Shown here one piece after another: positions 34,785-44,478 of a stretch of 64,000 nt of DNA. A program made the position numbers and the translations under genes. The notes under the pieces were generated by a model, which was not told where the DNA came from, did not search any database, and saw nothing but the letters and a program-made list of their open reading frames with translations. This DNA is from Synechococcus sp. WH 8101 (GTDB lineage: Bacteria > Cyanobacteriota > Cyanobacteriia > PCC-6307 > Cyanobiaceae), in assembly GCF_004209775.1 (NCBI RefSeq), contig NZ_CP035914.1, positions 1,488,001 to 1,552,000 of the forward strand, given 5' to 3'. Position 1 is the stretch's first letter. The number at the start of each line of letters is the position of its first letter.

Positions 34785-35513
34785 CTACCGCATGGAGCTG
34801 GAGCGACGGGCCAGCAGAGAGGGGTGGTTGAGAATGGCATCCATCAAGCGCACGCCTCGGAGCTGGTTGATCAGGGGCATGTGGCCTTCCGGCGCCGTGA
34901 TCGACCAATCGAACGCACCGGGATACCGGGTCCAGACCCCGTCGAGCTTCCAGCCGATCCGCGGCCAGAGGCGGTCGTAGCGGCCATTGAGGCCCTCCAG
35001 GAGACGGGCCTGAACACTGAAACCGAAGCGACCCTGGGAGTAAGCGAACCAGAGGCGATCGAGCGTGACCAGATCCTGCCCCGGCATGGCAGGAACTTCG
35101 CTGAAGTACACGTAACCGCGGCGCTCCGCCTCCGCACCGGCCAAGCGGCGGAGAATCGCGCTGGTGCTGCGGTCGGCATCTTCGAACCGTTCGGCCAACA
35201 GATCCCGCTGCAACGGGCCGTAATCGATGCCGACCGAGGACGAGGCCTGGAACCATCCGTCGCGGGCGCCGAGCAGGGCGGGCAACACCTGGGGTTGATG
35301 GCGTTGCAACACCTGGAGCAACCAGCCCGCTTCCCAGGCGTCGCCGGCTGGGTCAAAAGCGGCAAGGGCGGCGGAACCGAGCGCCGCGATCTCGCCGGCC
35401 CTGGATTCCAGCGTGGGGATCAGGGAGCGACGCTGCCGGGTGGAGCCGCTGCTGAAGCGCTCCAACAGTTGTTCAGCGCTGAGGCTGGTGCTGGGAGAGG
35501 AACCGGAAAGCAT
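34785..35513 (-). CDS. gun4: GUN4 domain protein (Mg-chelatase/tetrapyrrole regulator)
   Basis: This 242-aa protein has an N-terminal helical bundle (residues 10-90) and the tetrapyrrole-binding GUN4 core (LLAERFEDADRSTSAILRRL, TLDRLWFAYSQGRFGFSVQA, LWPRIGWKLDGVW, GAFDWSITAPEGHMP). GUN4 binds protoporphyrin IX and its Mg form and stimulates Mg-chelatase, channelling flux to chlorophyll. ATG 35513 sits 40 bp from the divergent selU. Cyanobacteria can carry several GUN4-domain proteins, so the assignment to the main Gun4 is likely but not certain. Confidence 0.9.
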   Translation of the reverse strand: MLSGSSPSTSLSAEQLLERFSSGSTRQRRSLIPTLESRAGEIAALGSAALAAFDPAGDAWEAGWLLQVLQRHQPQVLPALLGARDGWFQASSSVGIDYGPLQRDLLAERFEDADRSTSAILRRLAGAEAERRGYVYFSEVPAMPGQDLVTLDRLWFAYSQGRFGFSVQARLLEGLNGRYDRLWPRIGWKLDGVWTRYPGAFDWSITAPEGHMPLINQLRGVRLMDAILNHPSLLARRSSSMR

Positions 35514-35553
35514 GGGTCAGGGCCGGCGCTGACAGGCTCGGCGTTGGCCCACT

Positions 35554-36618
35554 ATGTCAGGCATGGGCCCATCAACTTCTCTCGAGCTGGAGAGCTTCCG
35601 TTGCACGGCAGGTCCGCTGGTGGATGTGCGCAGCCCATCGGAATTCCGGCAGGGTCACTGGCCCGGAGCGATCAACCTGCCGTTGTTCAGCGATGACCAA
35701 CGGGCCGAGGTCGGCCTCACCTACAAAACCGTCGGCCGGGAGGAGGCGATCCAGCTGGGCCTGGAGGTGGTGGGACCCCAGCTGGCAAGCCTGGCCAAAC
35801 AGCTTCGCCAGGTTGCGGCTCCAGCGAAACACTCCGCCTCGGGCGCAGCCCTGCGGATCTATTGCTGGCGCGGCGGCATGCGTTCCGGCAGCGTGACCTG
35901 GCTGGCCCAGCTGATCGGCCTGTCCCCCGTGCTGCTGGCGGGGGGCTACAAGACCTATCGCCGTTGGGTGCTGCAGCAGTTCCTACGCCCATGGCCCCTG
36001 CATCTGTTGGGTGGACGTACAGGAACTGGCAAAACCGACCTGTTGCTGAGCCTGCAGCGGCATGGTGTGGCCGTGGTGGATCTCGAAGGACTCGCCCATC
36101 ACCGCGGCAGCAGCTTCGGTGGTCTGGGCCAGCCGGAGCAACCGAGCACGGAGCACTATGAAAATCTGCTGGCGGAGCAGCTGGACCACCATCGTGCGCG
36201 CGGAGCGTCGCAGATCTGGTTGGAAGCGGAGAGTGCCCAAGTGGGTCGTTGCCGCATCCCCCAGGCCCTGTTTCAGCAGATGCGTGACGCGCCCGTGCTG
36301 GAAATCCAACGCAGCCTGGAGGAACGCATCGCCCAACTAGTCAAGGTCTACGCCCCCCTCGGTGCGGCTCCCCTGCAGGCAGCGACGGAACGGATCAGCC
36401 GTCGTCTCGGCCCCCAGCGCACCAGGCAAGCGCTTGAGGCGATTCAAGACGCTGACTGGGCGACGGCCTGTCGAGCGATGCTGGATTACTACGACCGCTG
36501 CTACGACCATGAGCTCGCCCGGGCCGTGAAGCGCCGGGAGGTTGATCTGCAGGGGCTGGATGTGGAGGAGTCCACCCAGCTGCTGCTGGAGCAGGGCCTG
36601 CTGGATTGGTCGGTTTAG
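35554..36618 (+). CDS. selU: tRNA 2-selenouridine synthase (rhodanese/P-loop)
   Basis: This 354-aa protein joins an N-terminal rhodanese domain (PLVDVRSPSEFRQGHWPGA; catalytic C104 in CWRGGMRSG) to a P-loop domain (GGRTGTGKT, K160). It converts 2-thiouridine at the wobble position of tRNAs to 2-selenouridine through a geranylated intermediate. Selenophosphate would come from SelD, which is not in this window. ATG 35554 or 35563 may start. It is followed after 30 bp by psb28. Confidence 0.93.
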   Translation: MSGMGPSTSLELESFRCTAGPLVDVRSPSEFRQGHWPGAINLPLFSDDQRAEVGLTYKTVGREEAIQLGLEVVGPQLASLAKQLRQVAAPAKHSASGAALRIYCWRGGMRSGSVTWLAQLIGLSPVLLAGGYKTYRRWVLQQFLRPWPLHLLGGRTGTGKTDLLLSLQRHGVAVVDLEGLAHHRGSSFGGLGQPEQPSTEHYENLLAEQLDHHRARGASQIWLEAESAQVGRCRIPQALFQQMRDAPVLEIQRSLEERIAQLVKVYAPLGAAPLQAATERISRRLGPQRTRQALEAIQDADWATACRAMLDYYDRCYDHELARAVKRREVDLQGLDVEESTQLLLEQGLLDWSV

Positions 36619-36648
36619 TGTTGGCGTTTGGCCTGCTGGGGGACCGCA

Positions 36649-37068
36649 ATGGCAGAAGACACAAACGCTGGTGCAGCGAACAGCGCCGGGCAGGCGGCGG
36701 CGGCCATCCAGTTTTTCCGGGGTGTGAATGAGCCGGTGGTGCCCGACATCCGACTCACCCGCAGCCGTGATGGACGCACCGGCCAGGCGATGTTCGTGTT
36801 CGAGGAACCGGATGCCCTGGCACCGGAGAGCATGGGTGACATCACCGGCATGTTCTTGGTGGATGAGGAAGGCACCCTGGTGACCCGGGAGGTGAAGGCC
36901 CGCTTTGTGAACGGCAAACCGAGCGCGATCGAGGCCACCTACACCTGGAAGAGCGAAGTGGACTTTGAGCGATTCATGCGCTTCGCCCAGCGCTACGCCG
37001 ATGCCCATGACCTGGGCTATTCGCAGAATTCCGGCAACAATGCCGAGGACGACGACGGGAACGGGTGA
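36649..37068 (+). CDS. psb28: photosystem II assembly factor Psb28
   Basis: This 139-aa cytoplasmic-side assembly factor binds PSII intermediates carrying CP47. The core [20 protein letters not shown], then [14 protein letters not shown] and [14 protein letters not shown] are family hallmarks. ATG 36649 is preferred over an upstream frame start at 36628. The protein has a longer acidic C-terminal tail ([10 protein letters not shown]) than the shortest homologues. Its stop overlaps the next gene's GTG (GTGA). Confidence 0.95.
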   Translation: MAEDTNAGAANSAGQAAAAIQFFRGVNEPVVPDIRLTRSRDGRTGQAMFVFEEPDALAPESMGDITGMFLVDEEGTLVTREVKARFVNGKPSAIEATYTWKSEVDFERFMRFAQRYADAHDLGYSQNSGNNAEDDDGNG

Positions 37069-38174
37069 AGCTGCCCCAATGGCTTGGACTCGCGGCCCTC
37101 ATGGCCGCGGTCGTTCTGCTCTGGACGCTCAAGGATGTCCTGATCCATTGCTTTGCCGCCGTCGTGTTGGCGATGGCGCTCTGCACCCTGGTGGGTCGGT
37201 TGCGCCAACGCCTGCCCATGCCCAGACCCCTGGCCCTGCTGGTCTGCCTGGTCGGTCTGGCTCTGGTGATCGGTATCGGCGCCGCGATCGTTGTGCCGCC
37301 CTTCACCACCCAGTTTCATCAGTTGCTTCTGCAGCTGCCCGCCGCGGCCCGCGAGTTGAAATCGCTCGCGATCCAGAGCATCAACGGCATTTCCGGCATG
37401 GTGTATGGCTCGGGAACTGCGGCCAGCTGGAGTGAGCGCCTCTTCCCCGATGGCGTGAACGGTTGGCCCGACGGTTCCGCCCTGGCCTCCGGACTGGGGG
37501 GGAGCCTTCAGGGACTGCTCGGGCTCGCCGGCAATCTGGGCAGCGGCCTGGTGCAGATCGTGTTTGTGATCGCTGTGAGCCTGATGGTGGCCGTGCAGCC
37601 CCAGGCCTACCGCGAGGTGGCGATCCTGCTGGTGCCCTCCTTCTATCGGCGCCGGGCTCGGGAGATCCTGCTCCAGTGTGGTGATGCGCTGAGCAGCTGG
37701 ATGGTGGGCCTGCTGATCAGCTCCCTCTGTGTGGCCGTGCTGGCAGGCATCGGCCTCTCCCTGCTCGGCGTGCGCCTGGTGATGGCGAACGCCCTGTTGG
37801 CGGGGCTTCTCAATGTGATCCCCAACGTGGGGCCCACGATGAGCACGATCTTTCCCATGGCGATGGCCCTCCTGGATGCCCCCTGGAAATCCCTGGCGGT
37901 GCTGGGCCTCTATGTGGTGATTCAGCACCTGGAGAGTTATGTGATCACCCCTTCGGTGATGCACCACCAGGTGAAATTGCTTCCCGGCCTCACCCTCACG
38001 GCCCAGTTTGTGTTCACGGTGTTGTTCGGCCCCCTCGGTCTGCTGCTGGCCCTGCCCCTGGCCGTGGTGCTGCAGGTGCTGATCCGAGAGGTGGTGATCC
38101 ACGACATGCTCGACCGCTGGAAACCGGCACACCGCCACCGGCTCAACCGACAGCTTCCCCACCCGGCCCGATGA
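37065..38174 (+). CDS. AI-2E/PerM family membrane transporter, copy 1
   Basis: This 369-aa integral membrane protein has the seven-to-eight-span layout of the AI-2E exporter (PerM) family. The C-terminal signature [20 protein letters not shown], then [15 protein letters not shown] is typical. Family members export autoinducer-2, act as Na+/H+ antiporters, or have unknown substrates. GTG 37065 overlaps the psb28 stop and the stop overlaps the second copy's ATG. The two neighbours are paralogues, probably from tandem duplication. Confidence 0.87.
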   Translation: MKLPQWLGLAALMAAVVLLWTLKDVLIHCFAAVVLAMALCTLVGRLRQRLPMPRPLALLVCLVGLALVIGIGAAIVVPPFTTQFHQLLLQLPAAARELKSLAIQSINGISGMVYGSGTAASWSERLFPDGVNGWPDGSALASGLGGSLQGLLGLAGNLGSGLVQIVFVIAVSLMVAVQPQAYREVAILLVPSFYRRRAREILLQCGDALSSWMVGLLISSLCVAVLAGIGLSLLGVRLVMANALLAGLLNVIPNVGPTMSTIFPMAMALLDAPWKSLAVLGLYVVIQHLESYVITPSVMHHQVKLLPGLTLTAQFVFTVLFGPLGLLLALPLAVVLQVLIREVVIHDMLDRWKPAHRHRLNRQLPHPAR

Positions 38175-39169
38175 ACGCCAGGACCCTGCTCGCCGCCCTC
38201 ACCCTCGTAGTGCTCGCCCTGTTGGTGTGGGAACTGCGCTGGGTGCTTCTGGTGCTGTTTGGGGCCGTGGTATTGGCCGTTGCCCTGGACGTGCCGATCG
38301 GCAAGCTGATGCATCTGGGGCTGCCGCGCCATCTGGCGCTGCTCGTGGTGCTGGCCGTGATGACCCTGGGGGGAGCGCTGGTGATCCAGCTGCTGGTGCC
38401 GGAACTGCTCACCCAGCTGCAACAGCTCACCTCCCTGGTGCCGAGCCTGTTCGACAAACTCAAATCAATGGTCGCCAGCCAGCCCCAGCTGAGTGAGCTG
38501 GAGCGGTCCTTGCCCGATCAGTTCAGCTGGGATCGCATCCAGCCCGTGGGGGTGCAACTGCTCGGAGTGGCGGGGGGTGCCGCCAACAGCGTGATCCAGC
38601 TGTTGCTGATGAGCCTTCTCGCCATCCTGATGGCCCTGGACCCCGGAGCCCATCGGCGCATGGTGGTGGCGGTGACACCCCGGCCCGCCCGGCCGATGAT
38701 GAATCGGGTGCTGGATCGGTGCCGCACGGCCCTCGGCGGCTGGCTGGCCGGGATGACCCTCTCGGCAACGGCCGTGTTTCTGTCCACCTGGCTCGGCCTG
38801 GCCCTGCTCAAAGCTCCTTTGGCCCTGCTCAGTGCGCTGGTGTGCGGACTGTTCACCTTTGTGCCCACCATCGGTCCGACGGCGGCGACACTGCTGCCCA
38901 TGGGCCTGGCCCTGCTGATCTCACCCACGCTCACCGTGCAAGTGCTGGTGCTGCGGCTGGTCCTGCAGAACCTGGAGGCCTTCGTGCTCACGCCGGTGCT
39001 GCTCAGCCGCACGGTCAACCTGCTGCCCACGGTGGCCCTAATGGCCCAGCTCAGCCTGGGGGCCCTGCTGGGTTTACCCGGCGTCTTGCTGGCCCTCCCT
39101 CTGGTGGTGGTGCTTCAGGTGGGCATGGAGCTGGTGGTGGTGCGCCAGATCATGGATCGCTGGTCTTGA
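38171..39169 (+). CDS. AI-2E/PerM family membrane transporter, copy 2
   Basis: This 332-aa paralogue of the preceding gene shares the same signature (GLFTFVPTIGPTAATLLPMG, LVLQNLEAFVLTPVLLSRTV). It is shorter in the loop after the second membrane pair. ATG 38171 overlaps the upstream stop (ATGA), so the pair may form a heteromer or have split substrates. Its last 20 bp overlap a small minus-strand membrane protein gene. Confidence 0.87.
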   Translation: MNARTLLAALTLVVLALLVWELRWVLLVLFGAVVLAVALDVPIGKLMHLGLPRHLALLVVLAVMTLGGALVIQLLVPELLTQLQQLTSLVPSLFDKLKSMVASQPQLSELERSLPDQFSWDRIQPVGVQLLGVAGGAANSVIQLLLMSLLAILMALDPGAHRRMVVAVTPRPARPMMNRVLDRCRTALGGWLAGMTLSATAVFLSTWLGLALLKAPLALLSALVCGLFTFVPTIGPTAATLLPMGLALLISPTLTVQVLVLRLVLQNLEAFVLTPVLLSRTVNLLPTVALMAQLSLGALLGLPGVLLALPLVVVLQVGMELVVVRQIMDRWS

Positions 39170-39344
39170 CCTGACGAATCGTGTTGCGCGGGCTTGTGCG
39201 GGCGGGCCTGGCCTTCGAAGGCCGCAGCTTGGTGGCGGGTTGCCCGGGGCGATGGGGCTGAAACTGGGAGCGGCTACGCGCCATCAGCATCACCAACACC
39301 AGGCCGCAGAGCAGATACACAGCCCAGAAGCGCTGCAAACCCAT
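39150..39344 (-). CDS. 64-aa small membrane protein
   Basis: The protein starts MGLQRFWAVYLLCGLVLVML, a single membrane helix, followed by a basic, proline-rich tail. No family is recognised. ATG 39344 lies 3 bp after the stop of the upstream small membrane protein, at the end of the secDF transcript. The close spacing supports it as a gene. The tail overlaps the convergent transporter gene by 20 bp. Confidence 0.6.
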   Translation of the reverse strand: MGLQRFWAVYLLCGLVLVMLMARSRSQFQPHRPGQPATKLRPSKARPARTSPRNTIRQVKTSDP

Positions 39345-39347
39345 GGA

Positions 39348-39599
39348 TCACTCCTGACCTGAGGGTCCATAACGCCGCCACAACGAAGGCATGGCACAGA
39401 GCACCGTGATCGCGAGCGCATGATGACGAATCGCGTAGGAGAGCGCCGTGACGGTGACGTGATCACGGAGGAGGAGAAGCTCCGTACGCAGGTCCAGCAG
39501 AGCCAGCAACAGGAGCAGCAGCGGGAACCAGCGATTTCCGCTCGGGGCCGGGCCAACGACACGCTGGCGCCGCCGCGACGTCAGCGGATCAGGCACCAC
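39348..39599 (-). CDS. 83-aa membrane protein downstream of secF
   Basis: The protein starts at GTG 39599 or GTG 39596, within the last codons of secF, giving an overlapping start. It has a basic N-terminus, a leucine-rich membrane helix (WFPLLLLLLALLDLRTELLL) and a second hydrophobic segment (HALAITVLCAMPSLW). No family is recognised. Overlap with secF suggests co-translation, so a link with the Sec machinery is possible but only by context. Confidence 0.65.
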   Translation of the reverse strand: MVPDPLTSRRRQRVVGPAPSGNRWFPLLLLLLALLDLRTELLLLRDHVTVTALSYAIRHHALAITVLCAMPSLWRRYGPSGQE

Positions 39600-40542
39600 G
39601 ACGCTGCTGGGACCAGAGCATGAGGAGAGAGGGGGCCAGGGCAATGCTCGACCAGCTGCCCACCACCACGCCCACCGCCAGGGCGATGGCAAACCAGTAG
39701 AGCGTGGCGCCACCGAAAAGGATCAGCGCCAACAGGGGCAACAGGGTGGTGCCACTGGTGTAGAGCGTGCGGGTGAGGGTGGCATTCACCGCATTGTCGA
39801 CCTGTTCCGGTAGGGAGAGAGCGTCATCGAGCCGCTGCCGTTCCCGAATCCGATCGAACACCACCACGGTGTCATTCACCGAATAGCCCGCAATCGTGAG
39901 CAGGGCCACGGCGAACAGGCTGTCAACCTCCAGGGAGATCAACAGACCCAGCCAGGCGAACAGGCCACAGACGATCACCACATCGTGGGCCAGGGCCACC
40001 AGGGCGAGGAAGGCATAGCGACGGTCGTAGCGAACGCTGATGTAGGCCGAAATCCCGATGAAGGCCACCGCTAGGGAGATCAGGCTGCTGCGCAGCAGCT
40101 GGCTGCCGAGGGTCGGACCGATCGTGTCGACCGCTTCGCCACCGGCTTGAAACGGTCCAGCCACAGGCTGAAGTGCCTGAATCAGCGCCTGCCCCTGGGC
40201 GGCCGTGAGCGTGGGCAGCCTCAACACCAGCGACTGGCCCCGATCGAGCAACTGCACCCGCGCCGAGGCGAGGTCGGGCGCCGGGATACCGTCCTGCTCA
40301 GGCAGGGAGAGCTTGGCCAGGCTGGCCTGCACCTCGGAGACCCGCAACTGGGAGCAGGTGGCACCACAGGCGCGTTCCAGCTGAATCTGGGTGCCGCCCG
40401 TGAAGTCAAGGCCAGGGCGGAGCGGCGCCTGAATCGAGGGATTGGTCCAGCAGAGCAGCAGACCAAGGCTGCTGATCAGCAGCACCAGCAACGACACCCA
40501 CCAGACGCGGCGACGAAGACGACTGAGAGGAAAAACGACCAT
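39589..40542 (-). CDS. secF: protein translocase subunit SecF
   Basis: This 317-aa, six-span RND-family protein works with SecD to pull exported proteins across the thylakoid or plasma membrane using the proton gradient. Key features are PGLDFTGGTQIQLERACG, the periplasmic P4 loop, and GYSVNDTVVVFDRIRERQR in the membrane core. The start ATG 40542 lies 3 bp after the secD stop. Confidence 0.96.
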   Translation of the reverse strand: MVVFPLSRLRRRVWWVSLLVLLISSLGLLLCWTNPSIQAPLRPGLDFTGGTQIQLERACGATCSQLRVSEVQASLAKLSLPEQDGIPAPDLASARVQLLDRGQSLVLRLPTLTAAQGQALIQALQPVAGPFQAGGEAVDTIGPTLGSQLLRSSLISLAVAFIGISAYISVRYDRRYAFLALVALAHDVVIVCGLFAWLGLLISLEVDSLFAVALLTIAGYSVNDTVVVFDRIRERQRLDDALSLPEQVDNAVNATLTRTLYTSGTTLLPLLALILFGGATLYWFAIALAVGVVVGSWSSIALAPSLLMLWSQQRRGA

Positions 40543-40545
40543 GGC

Positions 40546-42045
40546 TCAGGCGGGAGTCGAGGGGAGCTGCCGGGCCGGCAGGAAGTTGGTGGGTCGGCGG
40601 AGCGCCTGGTACCCCATCAGGAAGCGCAGCAGCGTTCGCGTGCAGGTGAGGGCCGTGAACAGACTGAGCAGCACGCCGATGCCCAGCGTTGCCGCGAAGC
40701 CCTTCACCAGACCGGTGCCGAGGAAAAACAAGGCGGCACAGCTGATCAAGGTGGTGAGGTGACCATCCACGATCGAGGAGAGCGCTTCGGAGAACCCGGT
40801 TTCAATCGAGCGAATCAAGGTGGTGCCGCGCCGCAATTCGTCTTTGATGCGCTCGAAGATCAACACATTGGCGTCGACCGCCATGCCGATGCTGAGGATG
40901 AATCCGGCGATGCCCGGCAAGGTGAGCGTGACCGGGATCAGGGCGTAAACCGCCAGGTTGAAGAGGGCGTAGAGGCTGAGCGCGAGAACGGCCACGAGGC
41001 CGGCGAGGCGATAGACGAGCAGCATGAACAGGGCCACGAGCGCCAAACCGGAGAGAGCGGCGATCAGGCTGCGCTGCACGTTCTCCGCCCCCAGGGTGGG
41101 GCCGATGGTGCGCACCTCGAGAATTTTCACCGGCAGGGGAAGGGAACCACCCCGGAGTTGCACCTCAAGATCGCGAGCTTCCTCGGCGCTGAAATTGCCC
41201 GTGATGCTGGCGGCGCCCCCCGTGATGCCCGCCGCCTTGAACTGCTCCCCCACGCTCGCTTCGCTGATCGGCTGACCATCGAGAACGATCCCCAGCAGGC
41301 GACCAGTGCCGGCAATCGAACTGGTGAGATTGGCAAACGCTTCACCGCCTTCCCGATTGAACGTGAGCGTGACCTCCCAACCGGTGGCATTGGGCTGCTG
41401 CTGACGTCCGGCAGTGACCAGATCCTTGCCGGTGAGAGCGGCCGGTTCGAAACGGGCGACGATCTCCTCGTTGACCTTGGCCTGCAACTGCTCCAGCTGC
41501 TCCTGTTCACTGCCGGCGCTGCCGCTTAACCCCAGAGCTTGCTGAGCCTTGGCCAGCTGCTCCTGATCCAGGGCCGTCTCGGCATCGTCGGCGGACGACT
41601 CCGCACTCCCATCACGGCTGCGAGCCTCCCGCAGGGCGAGAATCTGACGCACCTGGTTTCGCAGTCGCAGCAGACCGCGCATCTCCTCCTCGGTGCCAGG
41701 CTTCTGGGCACGGAATTCGAGCAGGGCTGTGCTGCCCAGCACCTTTGCGGCGCGGGACGGGTCGGTTTCGCCCGGAAGCTGCAGAACCAACTGGTCATCA
41801 CCCACGGTCTGAAGCGTGGATTCCGCCACACCCAGGCCATTGACGCGGCGATCGAGCACGGCCTTCACGGCCTCGAGCTGCTCCGGCTTCACGGTTTGAA
41901 TTGAGCCTCCCGGCTGCACTTCAAGGGTGAGCTGACTGCCGCCACGCAGATCGAGGCCCAGCTGAAGAGGGAAGCTGGCGAGCACCGAAGCGGCGGCGAT
42001 CGCCAAAGCGAGGATGAGGGCAAACCAGCCCTGCTGTCGGGCCAT
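40546..42045 (-). CDS. secD: protein translocase subunit SecD
   Basis: This 499-aa, six-span partner of SecF starts with a membrane helix followed by LGLDLRGGSQLTLEV. It has the large P1 domain (about residues 30-310) and the core AGFILSIGMAVDANVLIFER, with the conserved D in GMAVDANV. A cyanobacterial insertion rich in Glu/Gln (about residues 140-210) interrupts the P1 region. ATG 42045 lies 3 bp after the pdhB stop, giving the order pdhB-secD-secF. Confidence 0.96.
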   Translation of the reverse strand: MARQQGWFALILALAIAAASVLASFPLQLGLDLRGGSQLTLEVQPGGSIQTVKPEQLEAVKAVLDRRVNGLGVAESTLQTVGDDQLVLQLPGETDPSRAAKVLGSTALLEFRAQKPGTEEEMRGLLRLRNQVRQILALREARSRDGSAESSADDAETALDQEQLAKAQQALGLSGSAGSEQEQLEQLQAKVNEEIVARFEPAALTGKDLVTAGRQQQPNATGWEVTLTFNREGGEAFANLTSSIAGTGRLLGIVLDGQPISEASVGEQFKAAGITGGAASITGNFSAEEARDLEVQLRGGSLPLPVKILEVRTIGPTLGAENVQRSLIAALSGLALVALFMLLVYRLAGLVAVLALSLYALFNLAVYALIPVTLTLPGIAGFILSIGMAVDANVLIFERIKDELRRGTTLIRSIETGFSEALSSIVDGHLTTLISCAALFFLGTGLVKGFAATLGIGVLLSLFTALTCTRTLLRFLMGYQALRRPTNFLPARQLPSTPA

Positions 42046-42048
42046 GGA

Positions 42049-43032
42049 TCAGAGCCCCTTGCGCACGATCTGCTGCGCCGCCTCAACAATCTGATGGGGC
42101 TGGATGATGGTGAGATTCTCCAGGGTGCCGTTGTAAGGCGTGGGAATGTCCTGGCTGGACAACCGCAGGGGCCGGGCGTCCAGGTCGTCGAAACATTGCT
42201 CTGTGATCAGGGCGATCAGTTCGGCACCGATGCCACCGGTTTTCATGCACTCCTCCACCACGATCACGCGGTGGGTCTTGCGGACCGATCGGGCGATCGT
42301 GTCCATATCGAATGGCTTAAGGCTGATCAGATCGATCAGTTCGGCGCTGATGCCATCGGCCTCAAGTTGCTCCACAGCCTTCAGGCAGTGATGACGCATG
42401 CGGGAATAGGTGAGGATCGTGACGTCCGATCCCTCCTGCACCAGATCGGCCTGATCAAGCGCACAGGTGTACTCGCCAGCTGGCAGTTCTTCGCTGAGGT
42501 TGTAAAGCAACACATGCTCGAAGAACAACACCGGGTTGTTGTCGCGAATGGCGGCCTTCATCAGGCCCTTGGCATTCGTGGGCGTGCTGCAGGCCACGAT
42601 CTTGATGCCGGGCACCGCGTGGAAATAGGCCTCGAGCCGTTGGCTGTGCTCGGCGCCCAGCTGCCGGCCCACCCCACCGGGCCCACGCACCACGGTGGGA
42701 ATGGTGAAGTTGCCGCCACTGGTGTAGCGGAGCATCCCCATGTTGTTGGAGATCTGGTTGAAGGCCAGGAGCAGGAACCCCATGTTCATGCCCTCCACGA
42801 TCGGGCGCAGCCCCGTCATCGCCGCACCCACCGCCATGCCGGTGAAGCTGTTTTCCGCGATTGGAGTGTCCAGCACCCGCAGCTCGCCGTACTTCTCGTA
42901 GAGATCCTTGGTGACCTTGTAGGAACCGCCGTAATGACCGACGTCCTCCCCCATCACGCAGACATGGGGATCACGGGCCATCTCCTCGTCGATGGCTTCA
43001 CGGAGTGCATTGAAAAGGAGCGTCCCTGCCAC
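42049..43032 (-). CDS. pdhB: pyruvate dehydrogenase E1 component, beta subunit
   Basis: This 327-aa E1 beta subunit belongs to the thiamine-diphosphate pyruvate dehydrogenase complex. It opens [20 protein letters not shown] and contains the PYR-domain Glu region ([19 protein letters not shown]), [18 protein letters not shown] and [16 protein letters not shown]. The alpha subunit and E2/E3 are elsewhere. The start is GTG 43032. It precedes secD by 3 bp. Confidence 0.96.
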   Translation of the reverse strand: MAGTLLFNALREAIDEEMARDPHVCVMGEDVGHYGGSYKVTKDLYEKYGELRVLDTPIAENSFTGMAVGAAMTGLRPIVEGMNMGFLLLAFNQISNNMGMLRYTSGGNFTIPTVVRGPGGVGRQLGAEHSQRLEAYFHAVPGIKIVACSTPTNAKGLMKAAIRDNNPVLFFEHVLLYNLSEELPAGEYTCALDQADLVQEGSDVTILTYSRMRHHCLKAVEQLEADGISAELIDLISLKPFDMDTIARSVRKTHRVIVVEECMKTGGIGAELIALITEQCFDDLDARPLRLSSQDIPTPYNGTLENLTIIQPHQIVEAAQQIVRKGL

Positions 43033-43094
43033 GGCGTTGCTGTCGGTCCGGCCAGGCCGGCGTCAGCGGCCAAGCTATCTCAGTCCGGTCAGGC

Positions 43095-43190
43095 TCAACC
43101 GCCGGCGGCAAAGGTGGTGAGCAGCAGCACCGACAGGAGCAGTCCTGGTGAGAGCAGCAGCACCAGTTGACCAAGGTCATGCAGCGTCAT
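43095..43190 (-). CDS. 31-aa hydrophobic peptide
   Basis: The frame starts MTLHDLGQLVLLLSPGLLLS and ends TTFAAGG, a short N-terminal tag plus one membrane helix. This size and topology are typical of photosystem, cytochrome b6f or NDH-1 accessory peptides, but it does not match any I can name. An AGGGGAG ribosome-binding site lies 9 bases before ATG 43190. It sits 38 bp after the DUF3082 gene and 62 bp before pdhB. Confidence 0.65.
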   Translation of the reverse strand: MTLHDLGQLVLLLSPGLLLSVLLLTTFAAGG

Positions 43191-43228
43191 GGCAGCCACT
43201 CCCCTGAGTGCATCGCATTGGTTGGACC

Positions 43229-43540
43229 CTAGGCAGGGTCGGCGGGCCGGCCTGTGAAAAGACTGCGAAGAAACACCAGCGCCAGGCCCAGGCCGATGAA
43301 GGCAAAGCTGAAGGTGGCGAGAAAGCACATGCCAGTCAGCAGGGTCTTGAGCGCCGAAGCAATGCTCTGGGCGATCGCCGAGCTGTAGTGGGGTGGATGC
43401 TCCGCGAAATAGAGCACCATGCGCTTGCTCAGACCAAGGCTGAGCCAGGCCAGCACCAGGCTCGTGAGGGATCCGGAGAGAAAACTGAGCGGCCCTTTGC
43501 GTCGCTCGTCGACCGGGGGGGTGCTGTTGGTGTCACTCAT
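43229..43540 (-). CDS. DUF3082 family membrane protein
   Basis: This 103-aa protein has a charged N-terminus ([20 protein letters not shown]) and two to three membrane segments ([40 protein letters not shown]). The pattern matches the cyanobacterial/plastid DUF3082 family, whose function is unknown. ATG 43540 overlaps the ispE stop as ATGA. Confidence 0.78.
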   Translation of the reverse strand: MSDTNSTPPVDERRKGPLSFLSGSLTSLVLAWLSLGLSKRMVLYFAEHPPHYSSAIAQSIASALKTLLTGMCFLATFSFAFIGLGLALVFLRSLFTGRPADPA

Positions 43541-44478
43541 GCCAACAGCTTGGCCCCATGGGCGAGAAAGGAACAACTCCAGGCCTCCAGTCCGGCGGCC
43601 TGAAACTGCTGCATCCCCTGCTCCAGGGCCCTGTCGGCCTGGGGTCGCCCCGGAAACAGGGCGAAGCAACTCGGCCCCGACCCGCTCATCGCCACCCGCA
43701 GCTGGCCGGGAAGCGCCTGCAACAGCTTGAGGGCTGTTTGCACCGCCGGCGTCTGCGGCGCCACCACATCCTGAAGGTCATTGCGCAGAGGCGGTGGCAT
43801 CGCGGCCTGGGCCGACGCCAACCAGGGAGCCTGTCGCAGCGCAGAGCGCCGTTGCTCAAACGCCTCTTCTCCGTCTTGATAGGTGGCATCACGCCGGCGA
43901 CGGCATTCGCCGTAGGCCCATGGCGTTGACACGCTGACGCCGGGATCCTTCACCAGCACAATCCCAAAACCCTCTGACGCTTCAGCAGCAGCGGGCAAGG
44001 GCTCGAGGCGTTCGCCTCGCCCAAAGCACAACTGGGTGCCTCCCGCCACGCAGAAAGGCATGTCGGAGCCCAGCTCGGCCGCCATCCGCTCCAGATCGGC
44101 CTGAGAATGCCCCAGTCCCCAGAGCGTGTTGAGGGCCACGAGAGTGGCAGCCCCATCACTGGAACCACCGGCCAACCCTGCACCGATGGGAATCCGCTTG
44201 CGCAAATGGAGACGTGCCCCCAACTCGGAAAAGCCTGAGCGTTGTCGCAGCAGCTCAGCGGCGCGAAGTATCAGGTTGTCAGGTCCGCAACTGAGCTCAG
44301 GCCGATCGCAACTGAGCTGGAGTGAGGCGTCGGCGGTGTTGTCGCAGAGCAGCTCGTCGGCCAGGTCGATGCTCTGCATCACCATCGCCAGTTCATGAAA
44401 ACCGTCGGGTCGCAACCCGAGCACCTCCAGATGGAGATTGATCTTGGCGGGAGCGCTGACGCGAACCGTGGCCGTCAT
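43537..44478 (-). CDS. ispE: 4-diphosphocytidyl-2-C-methyl-D-erythritol kinase
   Basis: This 313-aa GHMP kinase catalyses the ATP-dependent step of the MEP isoprenoid pathway that feeds carotenoid, phytol and quinone synthesis. Motifs are [20 protein letters not shown], the ATP loop [17 protein letters not shown] near residue 100 and [12 protein letters not shown] near the C-terminus. ATG 44478 overlaps the rsmA stop and its own stop overlaps the DUF3082 start (ATGA twice). Confidence 0.96.
   Translation of the reverse strand: MTATVRVSAPAKINLHLEVLGLRPDGFHELAMVMQSIDLADELLCDNTADASLQLSCDRPELSCGPDNLILRAAELLRQRSGFSELGARLHLRKRIPIGAGLAGGSSDGAATLVALNTLWGLGHSQADLERMAAELGSDMPFCVAGGTQLCFGRGERLEPLPAAAEASEGFGIVLVKDPGVSVSTPWAYGECRRRRDATYQDGEEAFEQRRSALRQAPWLASAQAAMPPPLRNDLQDVVAPQTPAVQTALKLLQALPGQLRVAMSGSGPSCFALFPGRPQADRALEQGMQQFQAAGLEAWSCSFLAHGAKLLA

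Noticed and set aside
37017-38162. 381-aa His/Gln-rich minus-strand frame
   Set aside because: Antisense of a membrane protein; leucine and valine codons read backwards give His/Gln-rich junk.
40147-41529. 460-aa plus-strand frame
   Set aside because: Antisense to secD and secF, both unmistakable.
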